Shown here piece after piece: positions 1 to 7,038 of a DNA stretch of 64,000 bases; positions within the stretch are counted from its first letter, which is position 1; every line of letters begins with the position of its first letter. The notes beneath the pieces are model-generated. The model saw only the letters and a program-made list of their open reading frames with translations, did no database searches and was not told the DNA's origin. The translations under genes were made by a program, and so were the position numbers. The stretch is from a virus, in IMG/VR virus record IMGVR_UViG_3300027985_001729, positions 1-64,000 of that record; one strand, given 5' to 3'.

Positions 1-94
1 GGTTCCCCTGCTCGCAAGAGCATAGACGCCGCCCGGTGTGGATACCGCCACGCCCGGGCGACTGCTCCGAAACCCTCACGAGGAGGCTTCCGGC

Positions 95-460
95 ATGGGA
101 ACCGTTGTATCTCTGCATCGCAGGGGCGGCCAAGAACCGCCCCGTCAACGCCCGCCCAAGGGCCGCACGTCGCGCGCGCTTCTGCTGACACCCGAGGAGA
201 AGCGCAACCTCTACACCTCACTCCAGAACCTTCGCCGCACCTTCGGGTCATGGCGACGACTTTCCGAGGCCATGGGCGGGGTGTCGCTCTTCGCTCTCCA
301 GAAGGCAGCGGTCCACGGCTCACCCGCGCTGGCGCTCGCCGCTGCTCGCGCAGGACGAACGACCGTGGAGGCGATCCTCTCCGGCGCCATCACCGACGCG
401 GGACGCTGCCCGTCATGCGGCTCGACCCTCACCCAACGCGCAGCAGGGGGTGGGCGATGA
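95..460 (+). CDS. Small HTH-like protein with C-terminal CxxC
   Basis: A 121-aa protein. I chose the ATG at 95 over an upstream in-frame ATG at 38 because a full AGGAGG ribosome site (81-86) lies 8 nt before it. Residues about 30-100 are helical and resemble a one-domain helix-turn-helix fold (a GSWRRLSEAMG stretch followed by an alanine-rich helix), and the end carries CPSCG, half of a zinc ribbon. The style recalls small HTH proteins I associate with myxobacteria (inference). It is the first gene of a three-gene unit; its stop overlaps the next start as ATGA. A regulatory DNA-binding role is plausible but unproven. Confidence 0.65.
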   Translation: MGTVVSLHRRGGQEPPRQRPPKGRTSRALLLTPEEKRNLYTSLQNLRRTFGSWRRLSEAMGGVSLFALQKAAVHGSPALALAAARAGRTTVEAILSGAITDAGRCPSCGSTLTQRAAGGGR

Positions 461-702
461 GCGGCAACGGCAAGGACAGGGCGAACCGCCCGGTGCTCAA
501 CTGGTCGGACAAGGTAGCGGTCCACAAGTGGATCGTGGACCTGCGCGAAGACGTGCAAGACGCGCTCGCCGTCGCCGATGACCAGACCCGAGCGCCGGGA
601 GATCGAGGGCTCGGACGTCGGGCAGCTCGCGAGATGTACCGCGAAGCCGAGCACTCGATCGAGCAGCTCTTTGACGCTGCCTTGCGAGGGCTCCTCTCGT
701 GA
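457..702 (+). CDS. Small hypothetical protein
   Basis: An 81-aa charged, helical protein with no motif I recognise. The ATG at 457 overlaps the preceding TGA as ATGA, and its own TGA overlaps the next GTG start as GTGA, so it is translationally coupled on both sides. The same frame stays open upstream, but that part is read within the previous gene and looks like non-coding shadow. Position in the operon is the main evidence that it is real. Function unknown. Confidence 0.55.
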   Translation: MSGNGKDRANRPVLNWSDKVAVHKWIVDLREDVQDALAVADDQTRAPGDRGLGRRAAREMYREAEHSIEQLFDAALRGLLS

Positions 703-1157
703 GGCCCACCGTTCACGAAAAGCGCCTGCGCGAGCTGGGCATCATGCACCCAGGTTCGACAGGATCGCGCCTGTCCCACATCGACACCCCCATCGCGGAT
801 GTCCTCGCCTACGGCTGGGCGGACGACGACGATCCCGCATGGGGAGCCGTCGAAGAGGTGCGCGTGGTGCTGCTCGGCCTTTCCGAAGCCAGCGGGAACG
901 AGAGCAGCATGCTTGACCGTACCCTTCGCACCTGCGCACGCCGCCTCAAGGCTGCTCACGCCCTTGCCCTCCGCATCTCGGACCCCTACCGCGAGGAGGG
1001 CATCAAGCTGGCGGCCGAGATGCGCGCCACGGCTCCCAGCCGCTACGAAGGGCCCGAGAGCGCTCCTGAGCCTGACGACGTGGCGCAGGAGACACAGCCG
1101 ACGCCGCGCTCCACGCCCAAGGAAGCCACGCCACCCCAGCGCGGCAAGAAGAAGTAG
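699..1157 (+). CDS. Hypothetical protein with Pro/Glu-rich lysine tail
   Basis: A 152-aa protein starting at GTG 699, which overlaps the previous stop as GTGA. Residues 1-110 look globular and helical; residues about 115-152 are low-complexity (Pro, Thr, Glu) and end in three lysines, so the tail is probably disordered and could bind nucleic acid. No family recognised. It is the last gene of the left-end operon and is followed within 30 nt by a strong rho-independent terminator. Confidence 0.6.
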   Translation: MRPTVHEKRLRELGIMHPGSTGSRLSHIDTPIADVLAYGWADDDDPAWGAVEEVRVVLLGLSEASGNESSMLDRTLRTCARRLKAAHALALRISDPYREEGIKLAAEMRATAPSRYEGPESAPEPDDVAQETQPTPRSTPKEATPPQRGKKK

Positions 1158-1182
1158 CTCCCGCCTTCCTGCCCGCATCTCT

Positions 1183-1226
1183 GCCCGTCGCTCGCCGTCC
1201 AGGTGGGTGGCGGGCTTCTTTCTTTC
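1183..1226 (+). terminator. Rho-independent terminator of the left-end operon
   Basis: Arms 1183-1196 and 1202-1215 pair over 14 positions with only G-U wobbles and no mismatch, closing a 5-nt loop, followed by a T-rich tract (1216-1226). It lies 26 nt after the stop at 1157 and just before the convergent gene ending at 1254, so it separates the two transcription units. Confidence 0.8.
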
Positions 1227-1253
1227 ATCCTGCGACATCGCTTCACTGGACTA

Positions 1254-2075
1254 CTACGTGTCTATCAAGTCTTTCATGCCGCTTCGCCCGGTATTGCGCA
1301 CTCGATCCACAAATGCTGCGCGTCTTTGCGGGTTGGCTATATCCACAACATCATCCACGAATTGGTACAAGTCGCGTTCGATCTGCTCTCTGGATGATGT
1401 TGTGCCGCCGACAAGCATGTAGGCAAGCAGTTTCACCTTTTCTGTTAGGCGCTGCTCCCTGATCACCATCTTGTATGCGCCAAGAGTCTTGGCAACCTCC
1501 TGAGTATCCGCTTGCCAACTATGTCTTGACGGAACGATTGGCTCCATCAGGAGCAACTTGCTCTCGCCTAAAACATAGTGAGATATTGGGCCGATCGTCC
1601 TTGCCGCAGAAAGAACGCCACCACCTTGCTGTTCAGGGTAGAACGTCTTTCTTACGTATTTGGCGATTCTGAAATTTTCAAAGAACCTATAGCCGTATGT
1701 GGCACGGTTCGGCCCGCGGTAATGTTTGGCCTCATCCTCTTCTGTTACTGTGTCTACGCGCAAACTTGACAGCAAAGAATTTATCCAGGCTGTTTCATTT
1801 GTTACCGCAACGGGCACCTGTTGAGGGTTTCCCAAAATTGCTTGTGGGCCCATACTTTTAGGCAGACTGTCGAAGTCATGCACTTGGGCAAGATCATCCA
1901 GAACCATCTGGACTGTCGCCGCCGCTGCCCGACCACCAAGACAGTGTGGGCCTGGAATATGCTGCATCCTCAAAACAGAAATACCTTCATCCGCCTGTAC
2001 GATGGCAGCGATCGGGATGCGCCCACCAAGGAACGGATCCGGCACAAAATGCACAAGCCTGAATCTTGCGCTCAT
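1254..2075 (-). CDS. DUF3037-family protein, partner of the HipA-like kinase
   Basis: A 273-aa protein whose N-terminus (FRLVHFVPDP, then a hydrophobic strand) matches the opening of DUF3037 proteins as I know them. In many bacteria a DUF3037 gene directly follows a small HipA-like kinase gene, and that is the arrangement here: the ATG at 2075 overlaps the kinase stop by 4 nt. Residues about 110-273 are helical and less conserved. The reading frame is intact. Base composition is visibly richer in A and T than the replication genes, suggesting separate acquisition. The biochemical role of DUF3037 is not known to me; a toxin-antitoxin or defence role is only inferred from the kinase partner. 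Confidence 0.65.
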   Translation of the reverse strand: MSARFRLVHFVPDPFLGGRIPIAAIVQADEGISVLRMQHIPGPHCLGGRAAAATVQMVLDDLAQVHDFDSLPKSMGPQAILGNPQQVPVAVTNETAWINSLLSSLRVDTVTEEDEAKHYRGPNRATYGYRFFENFRIAKYVRKTFYPEQQGGGVLSAARTIGPISHYVLGESKLLLMEPIVPSRHSWQADTQEVAKTLGAYKMVIREQRLTEKVKLLAYMLVGGTTSSREQIERDLYQFVDDVVDIANPQRRAAFVDRVRNTGRSGMKDLIDT

Positions 2076-2941
2076 GGCCGCCTCTCAATCAAATTGATGT
2101 AGTCCTTTACGATGCTAGGCGCGTTCATGCATCGAAACATGAGACCATTGGTGATAGATTGGACGTCAGGCTGATTCGCAATTCTGCACGCCTCTTGCGC
2201 GTATTCCGCAAGCGCACGCTTGTTAACGCGCAGCGCTTCGCTTGAACACGCCATTGCGGCATCACGAATCATGTCAACTGGAATGCCTTCGACCAAAGAG
2301 CGAATCGGCGGCGGCTCGATCCCGCGTTTTAATATCGCAGGCTCACCAATCCAGGACCATGAGAGATCGATAGAGAATATGCTCAGCCTGTCAGGCCCAT
2401 CCTCTGGCTTGAGTAGCAAGTTTGCGTCGTGTCGATCGAAATTCCCTATGATCGCGTCTATAGCAACGATTTTTCCTAGATCGTCAGGATTCACGAGGTA
2501 CTGTGCACGCGCTGGCGTCCAATGAACAACCGGCTCGATCACTTCACTCAGCCAAGACGTCGTACCATCCTTTACGTAAATAGCGCTATTCGGAGTGGGG
2601 ACTTCAAGAGCACCAGAAAGCAGCCACCCAAGCGCTTCCGCCAGTAATTCACGACGTTCGTGTGGAACCTTGCTGACCCATCGGCGCCCTTGCTCATCGA
2701 CGGTGTACTCGGCTCCCGTTGCGTTCTCGACGGGCACTGGACCGCTTACTGTAAGCGAATGGACGCTCTCGATCCTATTGGGGAGGAGTTGGGGGGCGAA
2801 CGGCGGCATGGCAGCCCAAGCGGGGACATCAGCAGACCGTCCCCAAGCAGGGCCATCGTATAGGACTATCCCTGGACTTGAACCAAATAAGTAGGCCCAA
2901 GACGTACCACCGCGACTTCTCGCCCTAAACCCGACCTCCAT
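2072..2941 (-). CDS. HipA-like (HipA_2-type) Ser/Thr kinase
   Basis: A 289-aa protein. The catalytic core is visible as NFDRHDANLLL (the N-x-D-R-H-x-x-N loop of HipA kinases) followed by FSIDLSWSW, the metal-binding aspartate region. Upstream, EALGWLLSGALEVPTP matches the helix-strand that precedes the nucleotide site in the short HipA_2 group. It lacks the N-terminal HipA domain, as is normal for this group. The ATG at 2941 has AAGGT a few nt before it. The frame stays open far upstream into the IS, but that is not coding. It overlaps the DUF3037 gene by 4 nt. HipA homologues phosphorylate translation factors; the substrate here is unknown. Confidence 0.72.
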   Translation of the reverse strand: MEVGFRARSRGGTSWAYLFGSSPGIVLYDGPAWGRSADVPAWAAMPPFAPQLLPNRIESVHSLTVSGPVPVENATGAEYTVDEQGRRWVSKVPHERRELLAEALGWLLSGALEVPTPNSAIYVKDGTTSWLSEVIEPVVHWTPARAQYLVNPDDLGKIVAIDAIIGNFDRHDANLLLKPEDGPDRLSIFSIDLSWSWIGEPAILKRGIEPPPIRSLVEGIPVDMIRDAAMACSSEALRVNKRALAEYAQEACRIANQPDVQSITNGLMFRCMNAPSIVKDYINLIERRP

Positions 2942-2957
2942 GTCTGACCTTGCGTTC

Positions 2958-2984
2958 AGTATACTTAGATACTGGCGCCGACAA
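2958..2984 (-). promoter_or_regulatory. Candidate promoter for the kinase-DUF3037 pair
   Basis: On the minus strand a TTGTCG (2979-2984) and TATACT (2958-2963) pair lies just before the kinase start. The spacer is only 15 nt, shorter than the sigma70 optimum, so this is a weak call. It would let the pair be transcribed independently of the upstream operon interrupted by the IS. Confidence 0.3.
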
Positions 2985-3445
2985 ATGCCTAGAATTGTCA
3001 CAGGTGGCCGCGAAAGTCGAGCAAAAGTTCTTGACTTTGTGATGTGTCCGTGCCCGAGACCCATCGACAGAGAGATCCTCAGTGGAGCGATCAATCCGTC
3101 GATGGATCGCTCGGTATCGCACCTTGACCAGCGCGTGCGCCGTGCCCTCTGCCAGCCCCCATACACCGCTCTCGATGCATTGACGGAGCGAGCATCCACG
3201 CATCGATCGACGCCTTTACGCACCCCTTCTGCGCGACGTAGCCCTATGACATCTGCTGTCCCACCTACCACGTTTGCCTTGTAAACAAGGCTTTTCTCGC
3301 ACTTCTGGTGTGGTAGTCTCAGGACATCAAACGAAAGCGCCCCGAAGAGACGGCAATCTCCCGGGGCGCGAGAACCGAGCGGCGGACCGCCCGACCCTGC
3401 AACCCGGAGCATGGTCCTGCCGCGCGAGAAAGGCAAGGGGCGACC
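2985..3445. other. Gene-poor stretch between the kinase and the IS1-like transposase
   Basis: No convincing gene in either direction. It contains an 8-bp inverted repeat (3085-3092 with 3105-3112), a short palindrome (GCCTTG...CAAGGC near 3270-3286) and a GC-rich hairpin (GCGCCCCG...CGGGGCGC, about 3338-3371). The left end of the IS1-like element should lie within this stretch, but I could not fix it. Confidence 0.45.
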
Positions 3446-4507
3446 ATGGCCAACGTGCTCCCGATGGGCACGCGCGTCCGCATCGTCGGCGCGCTGACGG
3501 AGGGCAACAGCATCCGGGCGACGGCGCGTCTGGAGAGCGTCGACAAGAACGCCGTGCTTCGGCTCGCCATCAAGGTAGGCGACGGATGCGAACGGCTCCA
3601 CAACCGCCTTGTGCGTGGCGTCGCGGCCTACGTCGTCCAGTGCGACGAGACGTGGAGTTTCATCTCCAAGAAAGCGGCGCGCTGCGAGCCCGGGAAAGAT
3701 CCCGAAGAGTGGGGAGACGCCTACACGTTCATCGGGCTGTGTTCGCGCTCCAAGCTCGTGATCTCCTACGTGGTCGGGAAGCGTGACGACGCGAGCACGA
3801 CTGCCTTCATCGATGACCTTCGCGCTCGGCTGTGCGTGGTGCCGCACCTCTCGACGGACGGCTTCGGCTGCTACGTGCCCGCCGTTGGCGCTTCCTTCGC
3901 GGGCAGCGGCGTCGATTACGGCCAGGTGGTCAAGCAGTACCGCACTGGCTCGCGCCGCGGTCCTGACCACCGTTACGAGCCTCCGCGTGATCCCTTCATC
4001 ACGAAGACGCCGGTGTTCGGTGTGCCCGACGAGAAGCTCATGAGCACGAGCCACGTGGAGCGCTTCAACCTCACCATGCGGCAGACGGTCGGCCGCACAC
4101 GTAGACTCTGCCTCGCCTTCTCCAAGACGCTGCGCGGGCACCGTGCGGGCGTGGCGCTGGGCATCGCGGCGTACAACTTCTGCCGCATCCACAGCACGAT
4201 CGGCATGACCCCAGCGATGGCCGCGGGGATCACCGACCACCCTTGGACCATCGGCGAGCTGGTCGAGGCTGCGTTGGCAGAGCTGGAAAGCGAGCCCGTG
4301 CCCGCTCCCGAGCCGCAACCGCTCCGCATGCCCGAAGAGCGAGCAACGCGCACCACCCGGGAGCTCCCCAACGGGCGCGGCTTCCTGCGCGTTGTCGAGG
4401 GTGGCCAGTCCTCCCCAAAGCCCTCCGCGCCTACTCATGCGCCCACCCCCTTGCGAGCTGCGCCTCGCCAGCTCTCCCTCTTCGATGGCCTCGACGATGA
4501 CTCTTGA
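3446..4507 (+). CDS. IS1-family DDE transposase with C-terminal clamp-binding-like motif
   Basis: A 353-aa protein starting at ATG 3446, with AAGGGG before it. An N-terminal HTH region (GNSIRATARL) is followed by an IS1-type catalytic domain. The DDE residues appear to be D67 (CDETW), D138 (STDGF) and E205 (SHVERFN); conserved IS1-like stretches YNFCRIHSTIGMTPAMAAG and TDHPWTIGELV are present. Most IS1-like proteins of this group stop soon after this point, near residue 280. Here about 75 extra residues follow, Pro-rich and ending with QLSLF (342-346), the consensus of the beta sliding-clamp binding motif. The frame is intact, so the element may be active. Its 3' end overlaps the convergent dndC frame. 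Confidence 0.85.
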   Translation: MANVLPMGTRVRIVGALTEGNSIRATARLESVDKNAVLRLAIKVGDGCERLHNRLVRGVAAYVVQCDETWSFISKKAARCEPGKDPEEWGDAYTFIGLCSRSKLVISYVVGKRDDASTTAFIDDLRARLCVVPHLSTDGFGCYVPAVGASFAGSGVDYGQVVKQYRTGSRRGPDHRYEPPRDPFITKTPVFGVPDEKLMSTSHVERFNLTMRQTVGRTRRLCLAFSKTLRGHRAGVALGIAAYNFCRIHSTIGMTPAMAAGITDHPWTIGELVEAALAELESEPVPAPEPQPLRMPEERATRTTRELPNGRGFLRVVEGGQSSPKPSAPTHAPTPLRAAPRQLSLFDGLDDDS

Positions 4508-5990
4508 CAGCAATCTCCACCCCTGCGCGCTGGTACGTAAACGCACGTCCGCGCCCGGGGTGTATGTTTTTGAAAATGAGGGTGTATGCTTTTCGCGAAA
4601 GGCATACACCACCCAGTCCCCTCGCTAGTTGGTATCGATGGTCGTCTCCTTCGCAGGCATTCTTGAGCTCGTCGAGATCGTTCCAAAGCTGAAGACGATA
4701 GTATGCGTCCTCCGTAGGATCGACGAACTTTTGGCCGGTTTCTTCTTCGTAGATCTTGGGTAGCAGGTCCTCGACCTCGCGCTTGTCGACCATCCAGATG
4801 CGTCGGATGGTCTCGAGCTCCTGTTGTGTGATGAGCTCGATGTCGCGCACATGGTCTGGACCATCTTTCCGAATCTCAGTCTGAGCTCGAAGAAGGAGGC
4901 GAAGCCACTCCGCTCGGGCGTGTTGCAGGTATGGTCCGGGGACGACCTTTGTGCCGTTTGCCATCAGGGTGACGTGGCCCTGCATCCGCCTGAAGTCACG
5001 AAGGTGACGGTCTCCGTTCTCGTTCTTGCGGAAGTCGAGGCGATTGCGCAGATCGAGCAGAGGCGCCATCCATTCGTGCTCGTCTTCGTTCTGGATCATG
5101 GCGGTCATCGACTTGTCCTCCTCGACGAGAGTGCAGACCCAGCACCCGAACCGGCTGTTGCCGCAGCTCGGGGTCGAGGTGTCGACGACGAGAGGGCACT
5201 CGTTGTCATCGCTTGCAGCGCGATACATCGCCCGGAGCATGTGGTTGTCCCAACCCCACGGGTTCTTGACCTGGCTCAAGAAGAGCCACACGTCGTCGCT
5301 CGTCCAGTCTTCGATGGGGCTGTAGACGAGCGCGTTGCCACCTAGCGCTGCGTTCGGCGACAGGCGCTCGCGGACGCGCTCCGCCTCGAGCTTCTCCATT
5401 CGCTTGCGCCTCACGACGCTCTCGGCCTTCCTTGTCCCGAGCACGAGGATCGACCCCCCAGACGTGTCGGTGGTCTCTGTGATGAACTTGTTCGACGGAT
5501 CGATCTTGAGGCGCTCCGTGCACCACCTGAACTTCTGACGTGGCGCCGCATACCCGCGCCCGATGAGGTTCACCCAGAAGGTGTTCGTTGGGTCAGGTGT
5601 GAGGCGATGTGGCTGGATCGGGAGGCCCTGTGCATCGGCCTGCTCGCGCATCCTCTCGAGGCTCTTCTCCGCCCATCTGGCGACGACAGGGTTCTCGACG
5701 AGCGTGTCCGTGCTGATGACGTGGATAGGCTTCGTTCGGCGATCGTGTGGCATCGATTGGATGGCCATCCAGACGAGCTGCAACGTCGCGCTCGAGTCCT
5801 TCCCGCCCGAGTACCCAACGATCCACGGCATGTCGTCGCTCGCGTAGAGAACCTGGATCTCCTCAAGAATCTCCTTGATGATCCATGGGTTGTCGGCGAT
5901 CGACAGACGCTTCGGTGCCTCCGGCTTCTTCGACACATGGTCCACGAACAACGGGAGCGACACGGGCTCTCGGCGACTCTTGGCGCTCAT
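4431..5990 (-). CDS. dndC: DndC-like DNA phosphorothioation sulfurtransferase, C-terminus replaced
   Basis: A 519-aa PAPS-reductase-superfamily protein. The ATP-binding PP-loop is SGGKDS (61-66). DndC-type stretches are clear: HVISTDTLVENP (90-101), NLIGRGYAAPRQKFRWCTERLK (split here as residues 141-162), SPIEDWTSDDVW and STPSCGNSRFGCWVC. Cys157, Cys276, Cys283 and Cys286 fit the four iron-sulfur ligands described for DndC, which activates sulfur with ATP for DNA backbone thiolation. The ATG at 5990 overlaps the upstream stop as TGATG. DndC homology ends near residue 460; the remainder (from GVCLSRKAYT) is IS-derived. No dndB, dndD or dndE is present in the window, so it is an orphan or acts with host proteins. 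Confidence 0.85.
   Translation of the reverse strand: MSAKSRREPVSLPLFVDHVSKKPEAPKRLSIADNPWIIKEILEEIQVLYASDDMPWIVGYSGGKDSSATLQLVWMAIQSMPHDRRTKPIHVISTDTLVENPVVARWAEKSLERMREQADAQGLPIQPHRLTPDPTNTFWVNLIGRGYAAPRQKFRWCTERLKIDPSNKFITETTDTSGGSILVLGTRKAESVVRRKRMEKLEAERVRERLSPNAALGGNALVYSPIEDWTSDDVWLFLSQVKNPWGWDNHMLRAMYRAASDDNECPLVVDTSTPSCGNSRFGCWVCTLVEEDKSMTAMIQNEDEHEWMAPLLDLRNRLDFRKNENGDRHLRDFRRMQGHVTLMANGTKVVPGPYLQHARAEWLRLLLRAQTEIRKDGPDHVRDIELITQQELETIRRIWMVDKREVEDLLPKIYEEETGQKFVDPTEDAYYRLQLWNDLDELKNACEGDDHRYQLARGLGGVCLSRKAYTLIFKNIHPGRGRAFTYQRAGVEIAVKSHRRGHRRGRAGEAQLARGWAHE
4581..4610. repeat. 30-bp near-perfect palindrome at the IS right end
   Basis: GGTGTATGC (4581-4589) faces GCATACACC (4602-4610) around a centre TTTTCGCGAAAG; the whole 30 bp is self-complementary except for one G-T pair. 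A third copy of GGTGTATG in direct orientation begins at about 4559. It may be a terminal or subterminal transposase-binding structure, or a separate recombination target. It falls exactly where DndC homology ends. Confidence 0.7.
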
Positions 5991-6199
5991 CACAACACCC
6001 CGTCGATGACCATCTGCCGGTCCTGGAAGTTTTTAGCGCGGCAAGTAATCTTGTTGAGCTTGTGGATCATGTGCCCACGCTCCTCCATCGCATACTCGAC
6101 ACAGTTCGCGCAGTTTTTGTGGCCCCGCGGGCGCCCTGGACCTGGCCGGTTATGGCCTGGCAAAGGAGGTCTCCTGCGAGCTCCGTCGCGGAGCTTCAT
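5990..6199 (-). CDS. Small Cys-containing protein upstream of dndC
   Basis: A 69-aa basic protein. The C-terminal half (NCANCVEYAMEERGHMIH, later a third Cys) looks conserved-protein-like and has a CxxC that could bind metal; the N-terminal 25 residues are Pro/Arg/Gly-rich and overlap the decayed DUF3037-like gene, so the true start may be further in. Its TGA overlaps the dndC ATG as TGATG, which argues for co-translation with dndC. No family recognised. Confidence 0.45.
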   Translation of the reverse strand: MKLRDGARRRPPLPGHNRPGPGRPRGHKNCANCVEYAMEERGHMIHKLNKITCRAKNFQDRQMVIDGVL

Positions 6200-6563
6200 G
6201 TCTTCGACGAATCTGAGACTTCAGATGCTCAAAATGAGCCTCCGGATCATGTGTGCGCGATGACTGAATCGGAGACCAATACAACGATGCGCCAAGTCCC
6301 TCACGCACAGGCACAAGTTGCTTGAGGCCGAACATATAGCCTCTTTTTTCCGCCTCTCGCCCGCATTTGGCGGCTGCACGAATCTTCGCGCTCACTGTTC
6401 GCTTGATGATGTCGCGCATCGAAGCATCACAGAAGGACAAATGAGAGAACGATGTGGCATGACGAAGATTTTGCCCGTCCCAATGCAAAAGTCCAAGTGT
6501 CACACGATCTCCAGAAATGTGTGACACGATTTTTTGCAGGAATCTAAACTCAACCTGCTTCAT
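6150..6563 (-). pseudogene. Decayed DUF3037-like gene (second module)
   Basis: A 137-aa frame starting at ATG 6563. The N-terminus (EFRFLQKIVSHISGDRVTLGLLHWDG) resembles the opening strands of DUF3037-like proteins, and residues near LYWSPI...DPEAHFEHL look like the family end before the sequence turns into low-complexity Arg/Ser. It follows a HipA-like C-terminal remnant with an overlap of 14 nt, the same gene order as the intact pair at 2941-1254. The C-terminal part appears to be lost at a junction near 6200. Family assignment is tentative. Confidence 0.45.
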
Positions 6564-7038
6564 GGGACTTCCTCGCCTTTTTGTGTGGCCCAATCAAATC
6601 TGCGGCGTTACGAACAATCTGTTGCGCGCACTCTCTGCGACATTTTAGAAAATCTACGAATTTATGCTTATGCGGGTTCAGTTCATCTGGCCACCCGGAT
6701 GCAGCCGTATCAATTTCGCCATCCGAGACTTTCTCAAGGCGGGCAGCGATCTCTTCCCAGTTCGAGATTTCTGCATTGCGTGACAACGCATTATACATGA
6801 TATGGTGGCGAAAGCTCGCGGCCGCATTGATTACAGTCTGTTGCGCTAGATCAGAACCGCTAACTCCACGTCGATCAATCCCAACGAAGGCCGATCCATG
6901 GTCAAGCGCAACAAGGTGATCGTGAAACCAAACCGCATTGGGATTTTCGGTTCGACGGTCGTCGTGCCTAATGTATGCATCCAGCGCAAACAGTGCGACT
7001 CCCCACTTTTGTGTGGCCGCCTTGCCTTGAACCCCTTT
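6550..7038 (-). pseudogene. HipA-like kinase remnant, C-terminal part only
   Basis: A 162-codon open stretch directly after an in-frame stop (7039-7041). It reads WGVALFALDAYIRHDDRR, then ENPN and LVALDHGSAF: this is the HipA catalytic loop (x-D-R-x-x-x-N) and the second metal-binding Asp. The C-terminal helices (WEEIAARLEKVSD and LKCRRECAQQIV) also fit the short HipA group. The N-terminal nucleotide-binding part is missing or frameshifted. The frame of the truncated DpdA-like gene runs over the same bases (6846-7038). With the DUF3037-like remnant it forms a second, broken copy of the kinase-DUF3037 module. Confidence 0.55.

Larger units (their letters stand above)
3310..4610 (+). mobile_element. 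IS1-like insertion sequence (ends approximate)
   Basis: One transposase gene (3446-4507) occupies the element. The right end is set at 4610, where the homology of the DndC-like protein stops and a 30-bp palindrome (4581-4610) finishes in GGCATACACC; read inward this gives GGTGTATGCC. On the left a GGTGTGG occurs at about 3311, sharing only GGTGT with the right end, so the left boundary is a guess. No target-site duplication was identified. The element lies at the 3' end of dndC, and about the last 60 codons of the present dndC frame come from it. Confidence 0.5.

Noticed and set aside
3310-3332. Exact left terminal repeat of the IS
   Set aside because: Only GGTGT is shared with the right end, so no inverted-repeat pair or target duplication can be claimed.
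2942-4612. Very long minus frame continuing the HipA-like gene across the IS
   Set aside because: The part beyond 2941 is antisense to the transposase and low in protein-like features; AAGGT and an ATG mark the real start at 2941.
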